NCBI RefSeq assembly: GCF_042100115.1
Contig: NC_091275.1
Span: 434,001-498,000 of the forward strand
Direction of reading: 5' to 3'
Source: Alternaria dauci
Taxonomy: Eukaryota > Ascomycota > Dothideomycetes > Pleosporales > Pleosporaceae
DNA length: 64,000 nt
Shown: piece after piece, positions 30,508-40,935 of the stretch
How positions within the stretch are numbered: position 1 is the first letter of the stretch
Layout of the letters: the number at the start of each line of letters is the position of its first letter
Notes under the pieces: model-generated
Seen by the model: the letters and a program-made list of their open reading frames with translations, nothing else
Told to the model about the DNA's origin: nothing
The model's database searches: none
Position numbers and translations under genes: made by a program

Positions 30508-31263
30508 CTAACACTTAAACACTGCCGGCCCAGGACTCGTATACGTCTTACTCCCCGTATATAAATTATACAAAATCCCCGCATCATTCTGCTTATACGC
30601 CCCGGGAAACGCCACCGTCGCCGGCGTCCTACTCGCCTCCCCACCCACAACATTAATCTGCGCACACTCCATATAAAACTGCGCGCCCATACTCGAACTT
30701 GCCGAATGTAACGCAATCAGCTCTCCACGCAGCAAATACTGACCCGGCGCGATACATTTGGGGATCGTAACAGTCTGTTTGCCCTGATTCGCAATCAGCC
30801 GGTCAACACCCCATTTCGACCCGTCGAACGCGTCCTCGCTGATCTTGAACCAGCCGCCGCCGATACCGGAGTCGGTCTTTGCATCGCTGACTTTCTTCAT
30901 GTAGGCCATTACGGGGCCCTTGTGGCTTGCGTCGATGACATCGCTAGGGCCGGAGGTCAGGGTGTGGCGCCAGGTTAGTGTCGCGGTGCTGCCGGCTTGC
31001 AGGGTGATGACGGTGGAGGTTTTGGCCGTAGGGTTGGGACCGCCGTTGCAGACGATGTCGTTTGAAGAGACGTCGTTTATGGGCTGTGACAAGGGGGTTA
31101 GGTGGAGAGTAATCGGATTTGAAAAGGGCAAGAGACTTACACCGTCGTACGAGGGGACGCGGACACCGTCGCCGACTGCGCCGCCGTTGACACTGACGAA
31201 GATTGTGTGTGCGGATGCTGAGGTAGCTGCCGCAGCGAGGACGAGCGATGTAGAGAGTTTCAT
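30508..31263 (-). CDS. AA9 lytic polysaccharide monooxygenase
   Basis: Exon 1 (31263-31141) and exon 2 (31083-30508) join in phase over a 57-bp GTAAGT...CACAG intron, giving 232 residues. The signal peptide [18 protein letters not shown] is followed directly by His19 ([11 protein letters not shown]). After cleavage this His is the N-terminal member of the copper histidine brace. The second His lies in [13 protein letters not shown] and the axial Tyr in [33 protein letters not shown], read across the intron, and the C-terminal [12 protein letters not shown] ... PGP pattern are characteristic of AA9 (formerly GH61). No cellulose-binding module is attached. The enzyme oxidatively cleaves cellulose or hemicellulose outside the cell, using copper and O2 or H2O2. 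Retaining the intron would also keep the frame open, so the exon junction rests on family comparison. Confidence 0.95.
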   Translation of the reverse strand: MKLSTSLVLAAAATSASAHTIFVSVNGGAVGDGVRVPSYDGVSLLPFSNPITLHLTPLSQPINDVSSNDIVCNGGPNPTAKTSTVITLQAGSTATLTWRHTLTSGPSDVIDASHKGPVMAYMKKVSDAKTDSGIGGGWFKISEDAFDGSKWGVDRLIANQGKQTVTIPKCIAPGQYLLRGELIALHSASSSMGAQFYMECAQINVVGGEASRTPATVAFPGAYKQNDAGILYNLYTGSKTYTSPGPAVFKC

Positions 31264-31856
31264 TTCGAGGGTTGATACGGTTTCAATCGGAGTGCTAGGG
31301 TTGAGCTCGATGCTGTTATGTTGATGTTATTCGCGTTGCTTATAACCACCTTCTCCACGCCACAGCCCAAGCCTCGAACTCAAACCTAGGGTTTGCAGAT
31401 ATATTACATGCCCGATGATGTCGCATCTGCATTCCCAAATGTGTACGGGTGCAAACTCACTATCCTAGGCGAGCGGAGCATTTCCTTCGTATCCACCAAC
31501 GGCATAGCGTGCCACCTCTTCACAACCCCAACTACGTGCTACCGCCCCTCGCTATGCTTGCCAAAACCCGGATCAACGAGGCCGCAATGCTCTAGTTGTA
31601 ACGCGGTTAGATTAAATCATGTATGAAAATGTGTCCAATGTTGTTTGCCAGGCTTAAGCGAGCTTGACTTTAGCGAATGGCTTAGCCGTGTGTAAATTGC
31701 AGGGTGGAAAGATGCCAAGATACCCGGGGATAAAGTGCCGCCTCGTATAAAGAGGCTTGCTTGTGACTTGATTGCCGTGTTGCCACTAGTGAGTAAATGC
31801 CGACCGGATCGCGATGTGCGGGCGTCTATCAAGAAGGCAGAACGTACGTGATGGGC
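31264..31856. other. Intergenic
   Basis: 5' flank of the AA9 gene and 3' flank of the next HET gene. No gene or repeat supported. Confidence 0.45.
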
Positions 31857-34110
31857 TCAGAGAAGCGTGATATCCTCGAGTTTGACATCCTCCATAGCCA
31901 TGACTTCTCCTTTCATGATACCATGAACATATCCTTCACCCAGGAGCTCAAACTTCTCTCCGTTTCCTTCAACTTTCACCTGTCTCACCACGAAAGGCAC
32001 ACATGCCCGGTCGAATACAGCAACCTTATCACCGACTCGCGCACCTCTCGGCGCTAACGCAAAGTAGCCCTTTTCGGTTACAACAAATCGGCGCATCTTC
32101 AGTGCGGCCCGGAGCGCCGTATTCAAGTCTTCCAAGGTCTTGGCTGGCTTTCTCGTCTTGAGACTGTCAAGGTTAAAGTGACCTTTCTGCCGCCGGATAC
32201 TCATCGTCTGGCCGGGAAGGGAAAGAGATTTTCCTGTCGTGGCATCGAGGATTAAGCCAAAGACTTCGCTGTGATCCGTGGAAGGGGCTGCGACGCCTGA
32301 GCCGTCGCGTCCTGCTAGTAGTGTGTGTAGAAAGGCTTCGTAGGTTGACGTGCCTAGCAAGAGGTAGGTTTGCGTTCGACCCTCAGCCATGACCAGCTCC
32401 GCGTAGGATTTTAGATCATTGTTATTCCGCGGTGGATCCGTAATATCGAGAAAGGGGTCATTGCTGACATTGGCTACGATAGCAATCGTATCGAAGACCT
32501 TACCACATAGCCTGATCTCGCTTTTGTCATCGCTCAGCACCACGCTAGGTAGCTGCGCGCCTGTGACAGGTCTACCGCCTGCGCAATACAGAGCCCAGGC
32601 TTTTGTCAAGTAGCCCAAGGCATTCGTTACGCGAGGTGTGCTCCAGTCTGGTACCCATGATGGTCGAAGCGGCTCCTCGTGGTCGACGCAGCTCAGCAGC
32701 TCGTATACACGTAACGGAATCTCCGTCAGGCAGGCATTGTGATAGACCTCTCTGGTAGATCCTTTGTAATCCGGCACGACAGTCGATTCTGCTATACCCA
32801 GTACGCCGTAAATCTTGTCTTTCGGCTCGGTCGCCTGAGCATACCGCGTAGACACCAGGATGGTCAGCAAGTTTTCTTGTTGGACAAGTGTCAAGCCTTG
32901 CAGACGATCGGCTTGTATTGAGTTAGTCACAGTTGCGCCCTGTGGTGGCAGCGTCCATGCGTTGGTGATCTCGCCGTACTTTTCCTTGAGCACGACGTCT
33001 GCCGTTAGCCAGCTGAGAATATGGGTTTCTCTCAAATCGTGACACCAGGCCGCAAAGTCGTCCCAGCAGACCTCTGCCTTACCGCATTTGAGGAACAGAT
33101 TCCTTGAAAGAACGGCCTCTTGGATGGTCCAGAGTCTGCCAAACCAGGGTCGCCGGAGGAACTGTCGGACGGCCCACCATGCTCGATCGTCGCTGGGTGG
33201 AAAGTCCAGCCTTGGAAAGTCAGCGGGTGTTACTTGCGCATCCGTTCCTTGCAGGCGGACGTAGACAGTTTCCATCAATTCCAACGCAAGAGCCGCGTCC
33301 TCTCCGTTATCGTCGCCGAGCCATATGAGGGTACTGGTTGCATGCGTGTAAATCATTCCCATGAGCGGAATCTGTTGAACCTTCTCTGCCATGTCTTCCT
33401 GGTTGATGCAGATCTGATCTGCCCACATGACAACACTATGTTGAGTGGAGCGCATGTGTTCCAAGGCCCCTGCGAGGGTTGCTGTGATATTCAGCTGAGC
33501 ATGTTCAAACGCTACTGTGCGGTCAAAAACGGGTGCACCCCAGACATAGCTCAGCGCGGTAAACCACACTGGCCCCTCCGTGGCAAGCGAAACAGCGTGG
33601 TTGGTGTGTCTGGTAAAGGTCAAAGTTCTTCTACTCGTGTTCGCTGGGTTGTCGAAAGGCAGCGTATACTGCTCCTCTCTCGCAGGATGTGAGAAGTTGA
33701 TGCTGACAGTGTGTAGAGTTCCTCGCAGTGGACTTCCGGGTTCTCCTGCATGCAGCTCCAAGACCCGGATTTCGCCGTCCATGAGCGGTTGGTAGAGCTT
33801 CGATGGAGGCACATTGGGTCGTTCGGCCGCCTGAGACCTCTTCTGCGCCACAAAATCTCGGACATGAGTCTGTGCAATCTCATCTAGCCCGCCGTCAACA
33901 CCACCGGGGCCCTTAAATGTAGCAGGCTGGAACACAGCTGTCTTGGACAGAGCAGAGTAGAAGCAGTTGCAGTCATCTGACGCGTCACCAGTTAGTAAGC
34001 GATATCGGCGGACTCAGCTGGGGCGGAAGCACTGCACCTTGCGCATCCGTTGCGCACGGACATGTCGAGGCATGCTCGATATGTGAATACGACTTTTTGT
34101 AACTAGCCAT
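31857..34110 (-). CDS. HET-domain protein (het-6-like)
   Basis: A short exon 1 (34110-34038, MASYKKSYSHIEHAS) joins in phase over a 61-bp intron to exon 2 (33976-31857), giving 730 residues. The HET domain occupies about residues 170-320: FTALSYVWGAPVF, VVMWADQICINQEDMAEKVQ, LMGMIYTHATSTLIWLGDDN, RRPWFGRLWTIQEAVLS. Downstream are the usual features of this HET subgroup: ATEPKDKIYGVLGIA, RPSWVPDWS and a C-terminal RRFVVTEKGYFALAPRGARVGDK module. The start ATG at 34110 is supported by Cys-rich exon junction residues (CPCATDAQDDCNCFY). This protein belongs to a different HET subgroup from the two genes at 24480 and 28286. The role in heterokaryon incompatibility is inferred from the domain only. 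Confidence 0.88.
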
Positions 34111-34284
34111 GTTGTTGCAATGGTGATGCTGGACGCGGGGTGAGAAGTGAGGTCGCGGTTTCAGCAGGTACGACGGTCAGGCCTAGGCCGGATTCGGAGT
34201 GGGGGCCAGTATGAGTAGGCCTGATGTTTGGGAATGATTTATACATTACTCAGCTGTCTTTTAGCGATACCCAACATGGCTGCC

Positions 34285-35600
34285 TCAGTCTGCAAGTCCG
34301 AGGAACTGCGTGATGCCATGACCCGGGGCCTGCCCGCCCTTGTTCTTCTTTCTCTTCTTGCGCTTCTGCTTTGGCTCGTCTTCGTCGCTACTATCGTCCA
34401 TGTCCTCGTCGCTATCGTCATCATCCTCGCTCTCGTGATCCCGCTTGCCATTAGCAGACTCCTCGTCGTCTTCATCCACATCCTGCCAGGTTTGCTCGCC
34501 CCATACCTTGACCGTCTTTCCACCGCTGCTGATCATGCGACCAGTGACATCGAAACCGAGACCGATGACGCTCTCCTTGGCCAGCTCGTCGTGCTTGAGC
34601 TCCGCGATAATCTTGTTCGGGCCGAGCTTGGCGAATCGAATATCTCCGTTGCCCAGGCCGACTGCAATGTGCTTGCCGCCGGGTCCAACGCCATCTGGTA
34701 CGACAGTGATGGAGTCCAGACTCTCGCCGCCTCCCTTGGAGCGGTCAACGATGATGCGCTCGTCTTGGTCGTCCCAAACTCCACGCTCCCATAGTGTAAG
34801 CACACCGTCGCCGGCACCGACTATGACCTTTTCACCCACACTCGAGCCCTTCTTTGGCAGCCCGGTGACAATGGTAGAGCAGAGCAGCTCCTCCTCTTGG
34901 TCCTCGCTGCGGACCATGACGCCTCTCCGCAGATCGGTGACTGCCAATGTGCTGCCGCCTGTCGTGACCCATTGCTTGCTGAAGCCGCTGGTACTCGCTT
35001 GCGTGGGCGGTATGGGTGTGAGGGAGGAGACGTAGTCGTCGTGCGGGCGGTGTGTGTTTTCGGGCTTCAGCGAGACCTTTTCGCCGCCCTTGAGGTTCCT
35101 AATGTCGTAGATGTGCAGTGCGCCGGAGTCGGTGGTGAGGATGAGCGATTGCGGCGAGAGGGCGTAGACGAGCGTCGGCGCATCGATGCCGCCATTTGCG
35201 CTGTGAAGTGTCAATGCTACTCACGTGATTCCCGTGATACCGTTACTCACGGGTCTAGTGGTACAGCAATCTTTGCAGTGACGTGGCCCGTCATGCAGTC
35301 TGCGACCTTGACGATGCCGTCGGTTCCTGCCGAGTACAGTGATGCACCATCGACGCTGTATCCGAGTGTACGACAGCTTCCCTTGTGTCGCCGTGTGCGC
35401 CACACATTGTCTATGGTGCCGAAGCCTTTCTCCGCGGCTGGCGTCGTGCCATCATCGTCGTCGTCGCTCGCGCCAGACGGCAGCCTGAAAGTCTGCACAT
35501 GGCCGCTAGCCAAGCCTACAGATATAATCGGCTCTTCAGGATGGATGGCTTGCACAAAGATGTCGTGCTCCACGGGGAGCGCGCACAAGTTCTCAAACAT
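34285..35600 (-). CDS. JIP5: WD40-repeat protein, JIP5/WDR55 homologue
   Basis: Exon 1 (35600-35251) starts [20 protein letters not shown] and joins in phase over a 50-bp GTGAGT...CACAG intron to exon 2 (35200-34285), giving 421 residues, the usual length of fungal Jip5. Several WD40 blades are visible ([72 protein letters not shown]). The C-terminus is an Asp/Glu/Ser tract followed by a Lys/Arg cluster and [10 protein letters not shown]. Yeast Jip5 is nuclear/nucleolar and linked to pre-60S ribosome biogenesis, and the same role is inferred here. An upstream in-frame ATG at 35636 exists. The 35600 start matches the family better. Confidence 0.9.
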
Positions 35601-36393
35601 GTTTGGGCTGAGGATGCTGTGCAGTTGAGAATGCATTTCGCGACAGCTTCAGCATTTTTTGTGGAGACGCGGCTGGGACCAGGGCAGCTGTAGCCGACCA
35701 CGGGCCTTGGCAGGCACGTCTCGCACGTGGGAGCTCAGCTGTCACGTCCAACACCAACACCGCGGCCGTCCACTGCGCATGCTCACTCCGTCTTCCAGGG
35801 GTGACCATGTTCGACGGCGAGATGCCATTTCTTGCGGCAATTTGACATAAGCGCCGAGGGGGTCAAATACCAAGTATTCAATTTCCCACCGTGCTTCTTC
35901 GCAGTCACGCTCCTCCACATGGCTTCCGTGCATGTCGGAGCGGACGTCACTTCTTCCAGTCAGTATGTTCCTCAAGAAGTTCGACAATACCGAAAACCGG
36001 GTCCAAGGACCAGAAGCTCTCCATGTGCAGGATCGCGAGCACCTCGAATGCGTTTTTCCCTCCCAATCACGGCCATACCATGCACCACGCTCCGTCTCCA
36101 CCACGGTTTTTGATCTTCATTGATCCATCGCAAAATGTCCTTGCCACCGACGCGACAGGAAGGTCGACTTCTTCCGTGATGCGCCAAACCGCGTCGAGCA
36201 ATGCAGCCGAATCACGTTTGCTAATGATTGGTTACCAGCGCCGTCAACGGCTCTTCCCCATGTCCGCCGTTGTGCAGCCGGTGCAGAGACGTCCGACAAC
36301 ACGCATGTATTAAATAAACGCCTTGAACCATTGTCCTTGCATTTGGCAGGCCGTGGATTCCTCTGCAGTAATCTAATATCTAATCTGCACATC
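35601..36393. other. Intergenic with possible decayed coding sequence
   Basis: This is the divergent interval between JIP5 and the phosphatase gene. On the minus strand at about 36080-35820, short pieces in different frames read like protein (FEVLAILHMESFWSLDPVFG and RWEIEYLVFDPLGAYVKLP). They are separated by a stop and a frame change without a convincing intron. This may be a relic of a gene, but no family is recognised. Confidence 0.25.
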
Positions 36394-37498
36394 ATGCTTG
36401 CTTCGTCGCTTCTTTACGGTCTTTTGGCCGCAGCCTCTTCGGTCAGCGCCTACCACCACGCAAAGGCCATCAACCACACCGTCGTGACTGGTATCTTCCA
36501 ACAGGACGAAAACACCACCGATCCATCCACCTTCAATTTCCTGACCACCAACTTTGGTCTCATCAACCGTACCTATCCCAGCGACTCTTCCTACCCAGGT
36601 CGCAAGACCGCAACCCAATGGCAGCGTCTCGCCCACTACATCTCCACGCTGAACAAGAAGGCACCGCGCAATGAACGCTACACCCTCTTCTTCATGGGCC
36701 GCCACGGCGAAGGCTTCCACAACGCTGCCGAGTCCTACTTTGGCACCCCGGCGTGGAACTGCTACTGGTCCGAGTTGGACGGCAACGGCACCGTCACGTG
36801 GGCTGATGCGAAGCTCACCGAAGCCGGCATCGAGCAAGCCAAGGTCGTAAACACCTTCTGGAAACACCTCATCAAGGACGAAAAGATCTCTCCGCCCGAG
36901 ACTTTCTACACTAGTCCTTTGTACCGCTGCCTCGACACTGCTAGGCTCAACTTCGAGGGTGTGCCTCTTCCACGCAAGAACCCCTTTGTGCCTATCGTCA
37001 AGGAGTTTCTGAGAGAAGGAATTAGTGCGCATACTTGCGATCGCCGTAATAGCAAGTCGTACATCAGGAAGAATTTCCCCGGCTACAAATTTGAAAAAGG
37101 GTTTGCCGAGGAAGATCCATACTGGACTGAGCTTTTCGTTGAGCCGCGCGCAAACCAGGATGCGAGGTCCAAGGCTGTGCTCGACGACATCATCAGCAAT
37201 GATGACAGCACGTACATCTCCATTAGCTCGCACTCTGGTGAGATTAGCAGTCTGCTACGAGGTAAGTTCCTTCTCTTTCGCTTTGTTGATAGTTGCGTTA
37301 ACTAATAACGACGCAGTTCTCGGTCACCGTGAGTTCCGTCTTCCGACTGGATCTGCCATTCCGGTCCTGGTCAAGTCGACGACGATTAATGCACCAGCGC
37401 CACCTACGACTACGCTGCCGTACACACCTCAGAAGACGTGTGCTGTGCCCCCTACCATCCGTGACTCAAGCTGCAATGACTGCTCGTGCTGTACTTGA
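36394..37498 (+). CDS. Secreted histidine-phosphatase superfamily protein (phosphoglycerate mutase-like)
   Basis: Exon 1 (36394-37261) and exon 2 (37317-37498) join in phase over a 55-bp intron with a CTAATAAC branch region, giving 349 residues. The start MLASSLLYGLLAAASSVSA is a signal peptide. The catalytic motif FFMGRHGEGFHN places the phospho-accepting His at about residue 104, with Arg103 beside it. Further pocket residues are YTSPLYRCLDTA and the second His at about 280 in ISISSHSGEIS. The C-terminus is Pro/Thr-rich and ends in a Cys-rich segment (SSCNDCSCCT). Multiple NxS/T sites fit secretion. The reaction is probably hydrolysis of a phosphomonoester outside the cell, with unknown substrate. 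Confidence 0.88.
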
Positions 37499-39577
37499 AC
37501 GGGTGTTGTTCGCGCGGGACGGATCATTCATGTCTATAATTGAGATCAGATATAGAATGCGATGTACGCAATAAGGTTTACCTACTTGCCTCAGACTCTT
37601 GGACGCCGAGGTCCAGATCCGTCATTCATAGTTTTGATTACTCCAACCTCGCTTGCCACCTCGGCTACCCCATCATACTGCGTCACTTGCAGACTTGTAC
37701 CGGCCAAGCCATCCATGCCATTCATTACATTTTCCATCATCGACAAGGGCAACATGTCCATATCAACCATGATTCCAGAGCCATGCTAACCCTTAAGGTC
37801 GTTTCTCCGATTTTCTAGCCTCGAAACATGTCACCAGGCTAAATCCACGCCAACCACCAACCAATATTCTCCAAATCTCCACAAAAAAGGACCCCGTTCG
37901 ATGCTTCCCAACCCCCAATATCCCATTTATAGAAGAATCGCGGTACCCAGACATATGTAATCTGAAACCCATGGTCATGTCCATTGTAAATCTTCCCCAC
38001 CACCACCGCCACCGCGCGCGCGCCAGAGAGGCTGAAAAGCAGATCGTCGACACCTTAGCTCGTTGCTGCTCACTCGAACAATCGGGTGTAGACATACCAC
38101 ACCCCCTCTCCCCTTAGCATAATCGACCGAACCCCGTACCCGGGAATGAAATGCAGCGGGAAGGGAGGGATAAACCTGGCTTGGGCGTTGAAGTGGGCGA
38201 TGCTAGCGTACCAAGATCGATCATGTTTGAATCGGGCCTTTTGCGCCTCGCCCCGGGTCCATACAATGTCGTATGGATCACGATTGGCGGAAGATAGTTT
38301 TGTGCAATCGGAGGGTGAGATTAATATGGATGAGCAGTGGTGGTGGCGCATTGTAAGCCGAAACCAGGGTACATATAGAGACTGAGTAGATGGACGGAGT
38401 GGGATGGACGATGCTTGGAGGTGAAGAATGGAGGCGTACCAAGTCAAACGGCATAGCGCGCTAATTCGTCTTTCGTCGATATGACGGAGCGAGGCAGTGA
38501 TACCACCAATCGGTGGAATGGGTTGTGTGGTTGCGGTGCGCAAAGAAGGTTTGCGTAGTTTGGTACGGTAGTCATAACGGTTGATCGCTTGATTGGTGCA
38601 AGGATGTAGTCGGCGATCTAGCGGATGGACGGAGGATAGATGCGACGTTGACCGGTCGGGATTATTCGGCGGGTGCTCTTGGCTGGAAGTACTGGATGTT
38701 GGGGCTTTCGCAGAGCGCGATGGTATCTAGTTGTGAAAGGGGCAGTTGAGATGATTGGGAAAGCAGATGCGGTGAATGGTAGCTTCGGCACCTGCATGTC
38801 GGTACAAGGCGCCGAGAATCTGCGGCTGCTTGTGTTTAAATTCGAGTATTTTTGTCAATAAGTTTGTGGCATCATAGACTTTGGTGTCACTGAGATGTCA
38901 CTCGGAGTAGCACAAAGCAATGTATTCGCCCTGACGGTAGTCGCCCTCTAGCAAGTCCTGACGTGCCAGGGATCACCTGTCACGTCATGTCTATAAGCGT
39001 GCTAAGATCTTTGTGTTTTTCATTAGGTACAGTATGCTCATATATGCGGGGGTATAGAAAACTGTCATCTCGCTTTTGTAATGTACAAGGATGGGTATAA
39101 CATAAAATGATAGTGCTCATATGGCCGTGCTTCGTGCCTCAATGCTGATGAATTCCAAAATCAATCAAGCGAGTCAAGTATGACTTGCGATTCGAGCCGC
39201 TGTGGGGCGGAGTAGTTCCAGATCGTTTGCGATAGCCGAGACGAGTCTTCGGTATCCATTTTCGGCCCGGAGAGATTGGTATGTCGCCTTGCCGTCCAGA
39301 TCTTGCTTCTTTTCGCACATCCAGAGCCATGGCGCTGGTGGTAGGCATATTCCTTCGCAGCCAAAAGTGCAAGTGATCATGCGGGGTATTGCACCGTGCT
39401 GTGTAGGCGAAGACGGTGCCAAAGCTGCTTCCTTGAAGGGCCTTCCATCTTTGTGGCAATCCAGATCAAAGCTCAGACGCGTCGACGTAATATCCGTCTT
39501 CCAGGATTATGCGCAGCCACAGGCGGCTTAGTTGAGATGATTCGAGGAAAGATACATGGATAGATTGCTGGGACCCG
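37499..39577. other. Intergenic, 2.1 kb
   Basis: No gene is supported. The longest frame (38543-38070 minus, 157 codons) contains protein-like pieces (SANRDPYDIVWTRGEAQKAR) but no recognised motif or splice context. The plus-strand frame opposite it is equally long. The right side (38900-39560) holds only short overlapping frames and probably the 3' UTR of the receptor gene. Confidence 0.4.
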
Positions 39578-40935
39578 TCATCTGTATGGTGCAGACAGCA
39601 CCGATCCTCGCTCTTCATCCGTAATGTAAAACGATTTCGACACCAGGATGCCGTTCTGAAAGTTGTCTTCCTCGCTGCTCCTTGCGCTCTTGATCCTCAA
39701 ACTCCTCTGGCTATCGTTGTCCGAATTATCCACACGCGTGCTCTTCTTCGAGTTCGGAGGAGCGCTGGTGCCAAACCAGTTGGGTGATTTCGGGAAAGAT
39801 CCGGCTTGCGTTGGTTCGTCGTCCGAAGTGCGCGTTTGCACAGTGGCTGAGAGTTTGTACATGTCTGGCCGGAGTTTGTCGGCCTTGGAACCGGGAGCGG
39901 CATTAGCGGGTAAGGGGGCGGACATGCCGTATGCGGAAGGTCGATACGCAGATGGGCGGGTGGAGAGTCCAAGTTTGTGCATGGCGATGAAGAAGAGAGG
40001 GCGGAGCGTGGCAAGGCTACCAGCAGTGATGGCGAGGCCTTGTTCGACCGATGACCAGATGGCGATGTCAGTCGTCGACCCTAGCAGAGTTAGTCCTTGG
40101 TCACGAAAGCACTCATGAGCAAACGTACAAAGGAAGTCAGGAGAGTTGAAGTAGTGGATGAATGGCAGCCGTGCGATGACCGCGGCACTCGCAATGCAGC
40201 CCATGGTGATCAAAGGGATCAAAGCGACCTTGGTCCTCCTCTTCAACTGCAAGTGCCACACCAAGAAGCCAGGGATGATAGCAAAGGTGAAGTCGGTTAT
40301 GATGCTGAAAACGCTGTAGATGTAGCCCAGCGCGGAAATGACAGTGTTGTCGACGCACTTTCCCTGCTGCGAAGTGCGGTCCCACATGTAAGAGATGGGG
40401 TAGCACTGGAAAAGACAAACGAAGAAGAAAGCGCCTCCAGCGATGACCGAAACACACATTGCACTGTAGATGATCCTGCTGTCCTTAGTTCATGTCGCAA
40501 ACATGGCTCGCATTCGTGTTTGCTTACCATGTGTGCACTCTTCGAATGCTGATCCGTAGGAGAAGGAACCCAATCGAAAGCTTTGCGCATATCATGGATA
40601 CCGAGTAGAATAGGTAGCAGAAATACCAGGCATGCCTTCCATTCTGTACGCCCTCAACAGACAGATCGTGGTGGTGGCGTCCAGTTCCATAATGTACTCC
40701 GATGCAAGACGATGTTATGTAAGAAATGAAGAAGAGCTAGGCATTCAGTTAGGCGGTGACCTGCTTTTGATAAAACACCACTTACTGTTGCAAGAACCAT
40801 TAACCAGTCGTCCAGACCAAAGGCCTTGACCATTCGGACACGAACGAAAATCCTCAATGCACAAGCGAAGGTGGCAGCGGTGACGAAGGCGATATTGACT
40901 GCAAGCAGCTCGGGGCCTCTGTTTGGGATGGCCAT
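39578..40935 (-). CDS. PTH11-like / fungal rhodopsin-fold seven-helix membrane protein
   Basis: Four exons (40935-40786, 40736-40528, 40475-40129, 40080-39578) join in phase and give 402 residues. All three introns are short, with CTAAC-like branch sites. Helix segments include VNIAFVTAATFACALRIFVR, DDWLMVLATLFFISYI, AWYFCYLFYSVSMICAKLS, YSAMCVSVIAGGAFFFVCLF, VFSIITDFTFAIIPGFLVWH and IPLITMGCIASAAVIARLPF. The D-DW motif after helix 2, CYPISYMWD, and the TTDIAIWSSVEQGLAI-TAGSLATLRPL block are hallmarks of the fungal rhodopsin-domain family that includes PTH11-like receptors. The cytosolic C-terminal tail is Ser-rich. No extracellular CFEM domain is attached. It is probably a plasma-membrane receptor or related protein. 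The ligand is unknown. Confidence 0.9.

Noticed and set aside
34228..35628. Plus-strand frames of 188, 196 and 243 codons opposite JIP5
   Set aside because: The hydrophobic run near the start of the first is the complement of the Asp/Glu and Lys/Arg tail of JIP5, not a real membrane protein.
36373..37233. 286-codon minus-strand frame opposite the phosphatase
   Set aside because: Antisense to a gene with clear RHG motif and signal peptide. No domain in the antisense product.
38070..38543. 157-codon minus-strand frame
   Set aside because: Some protein-like pieces but no recognisable family, no signal peptide, and comparable frames exist on the other strand.
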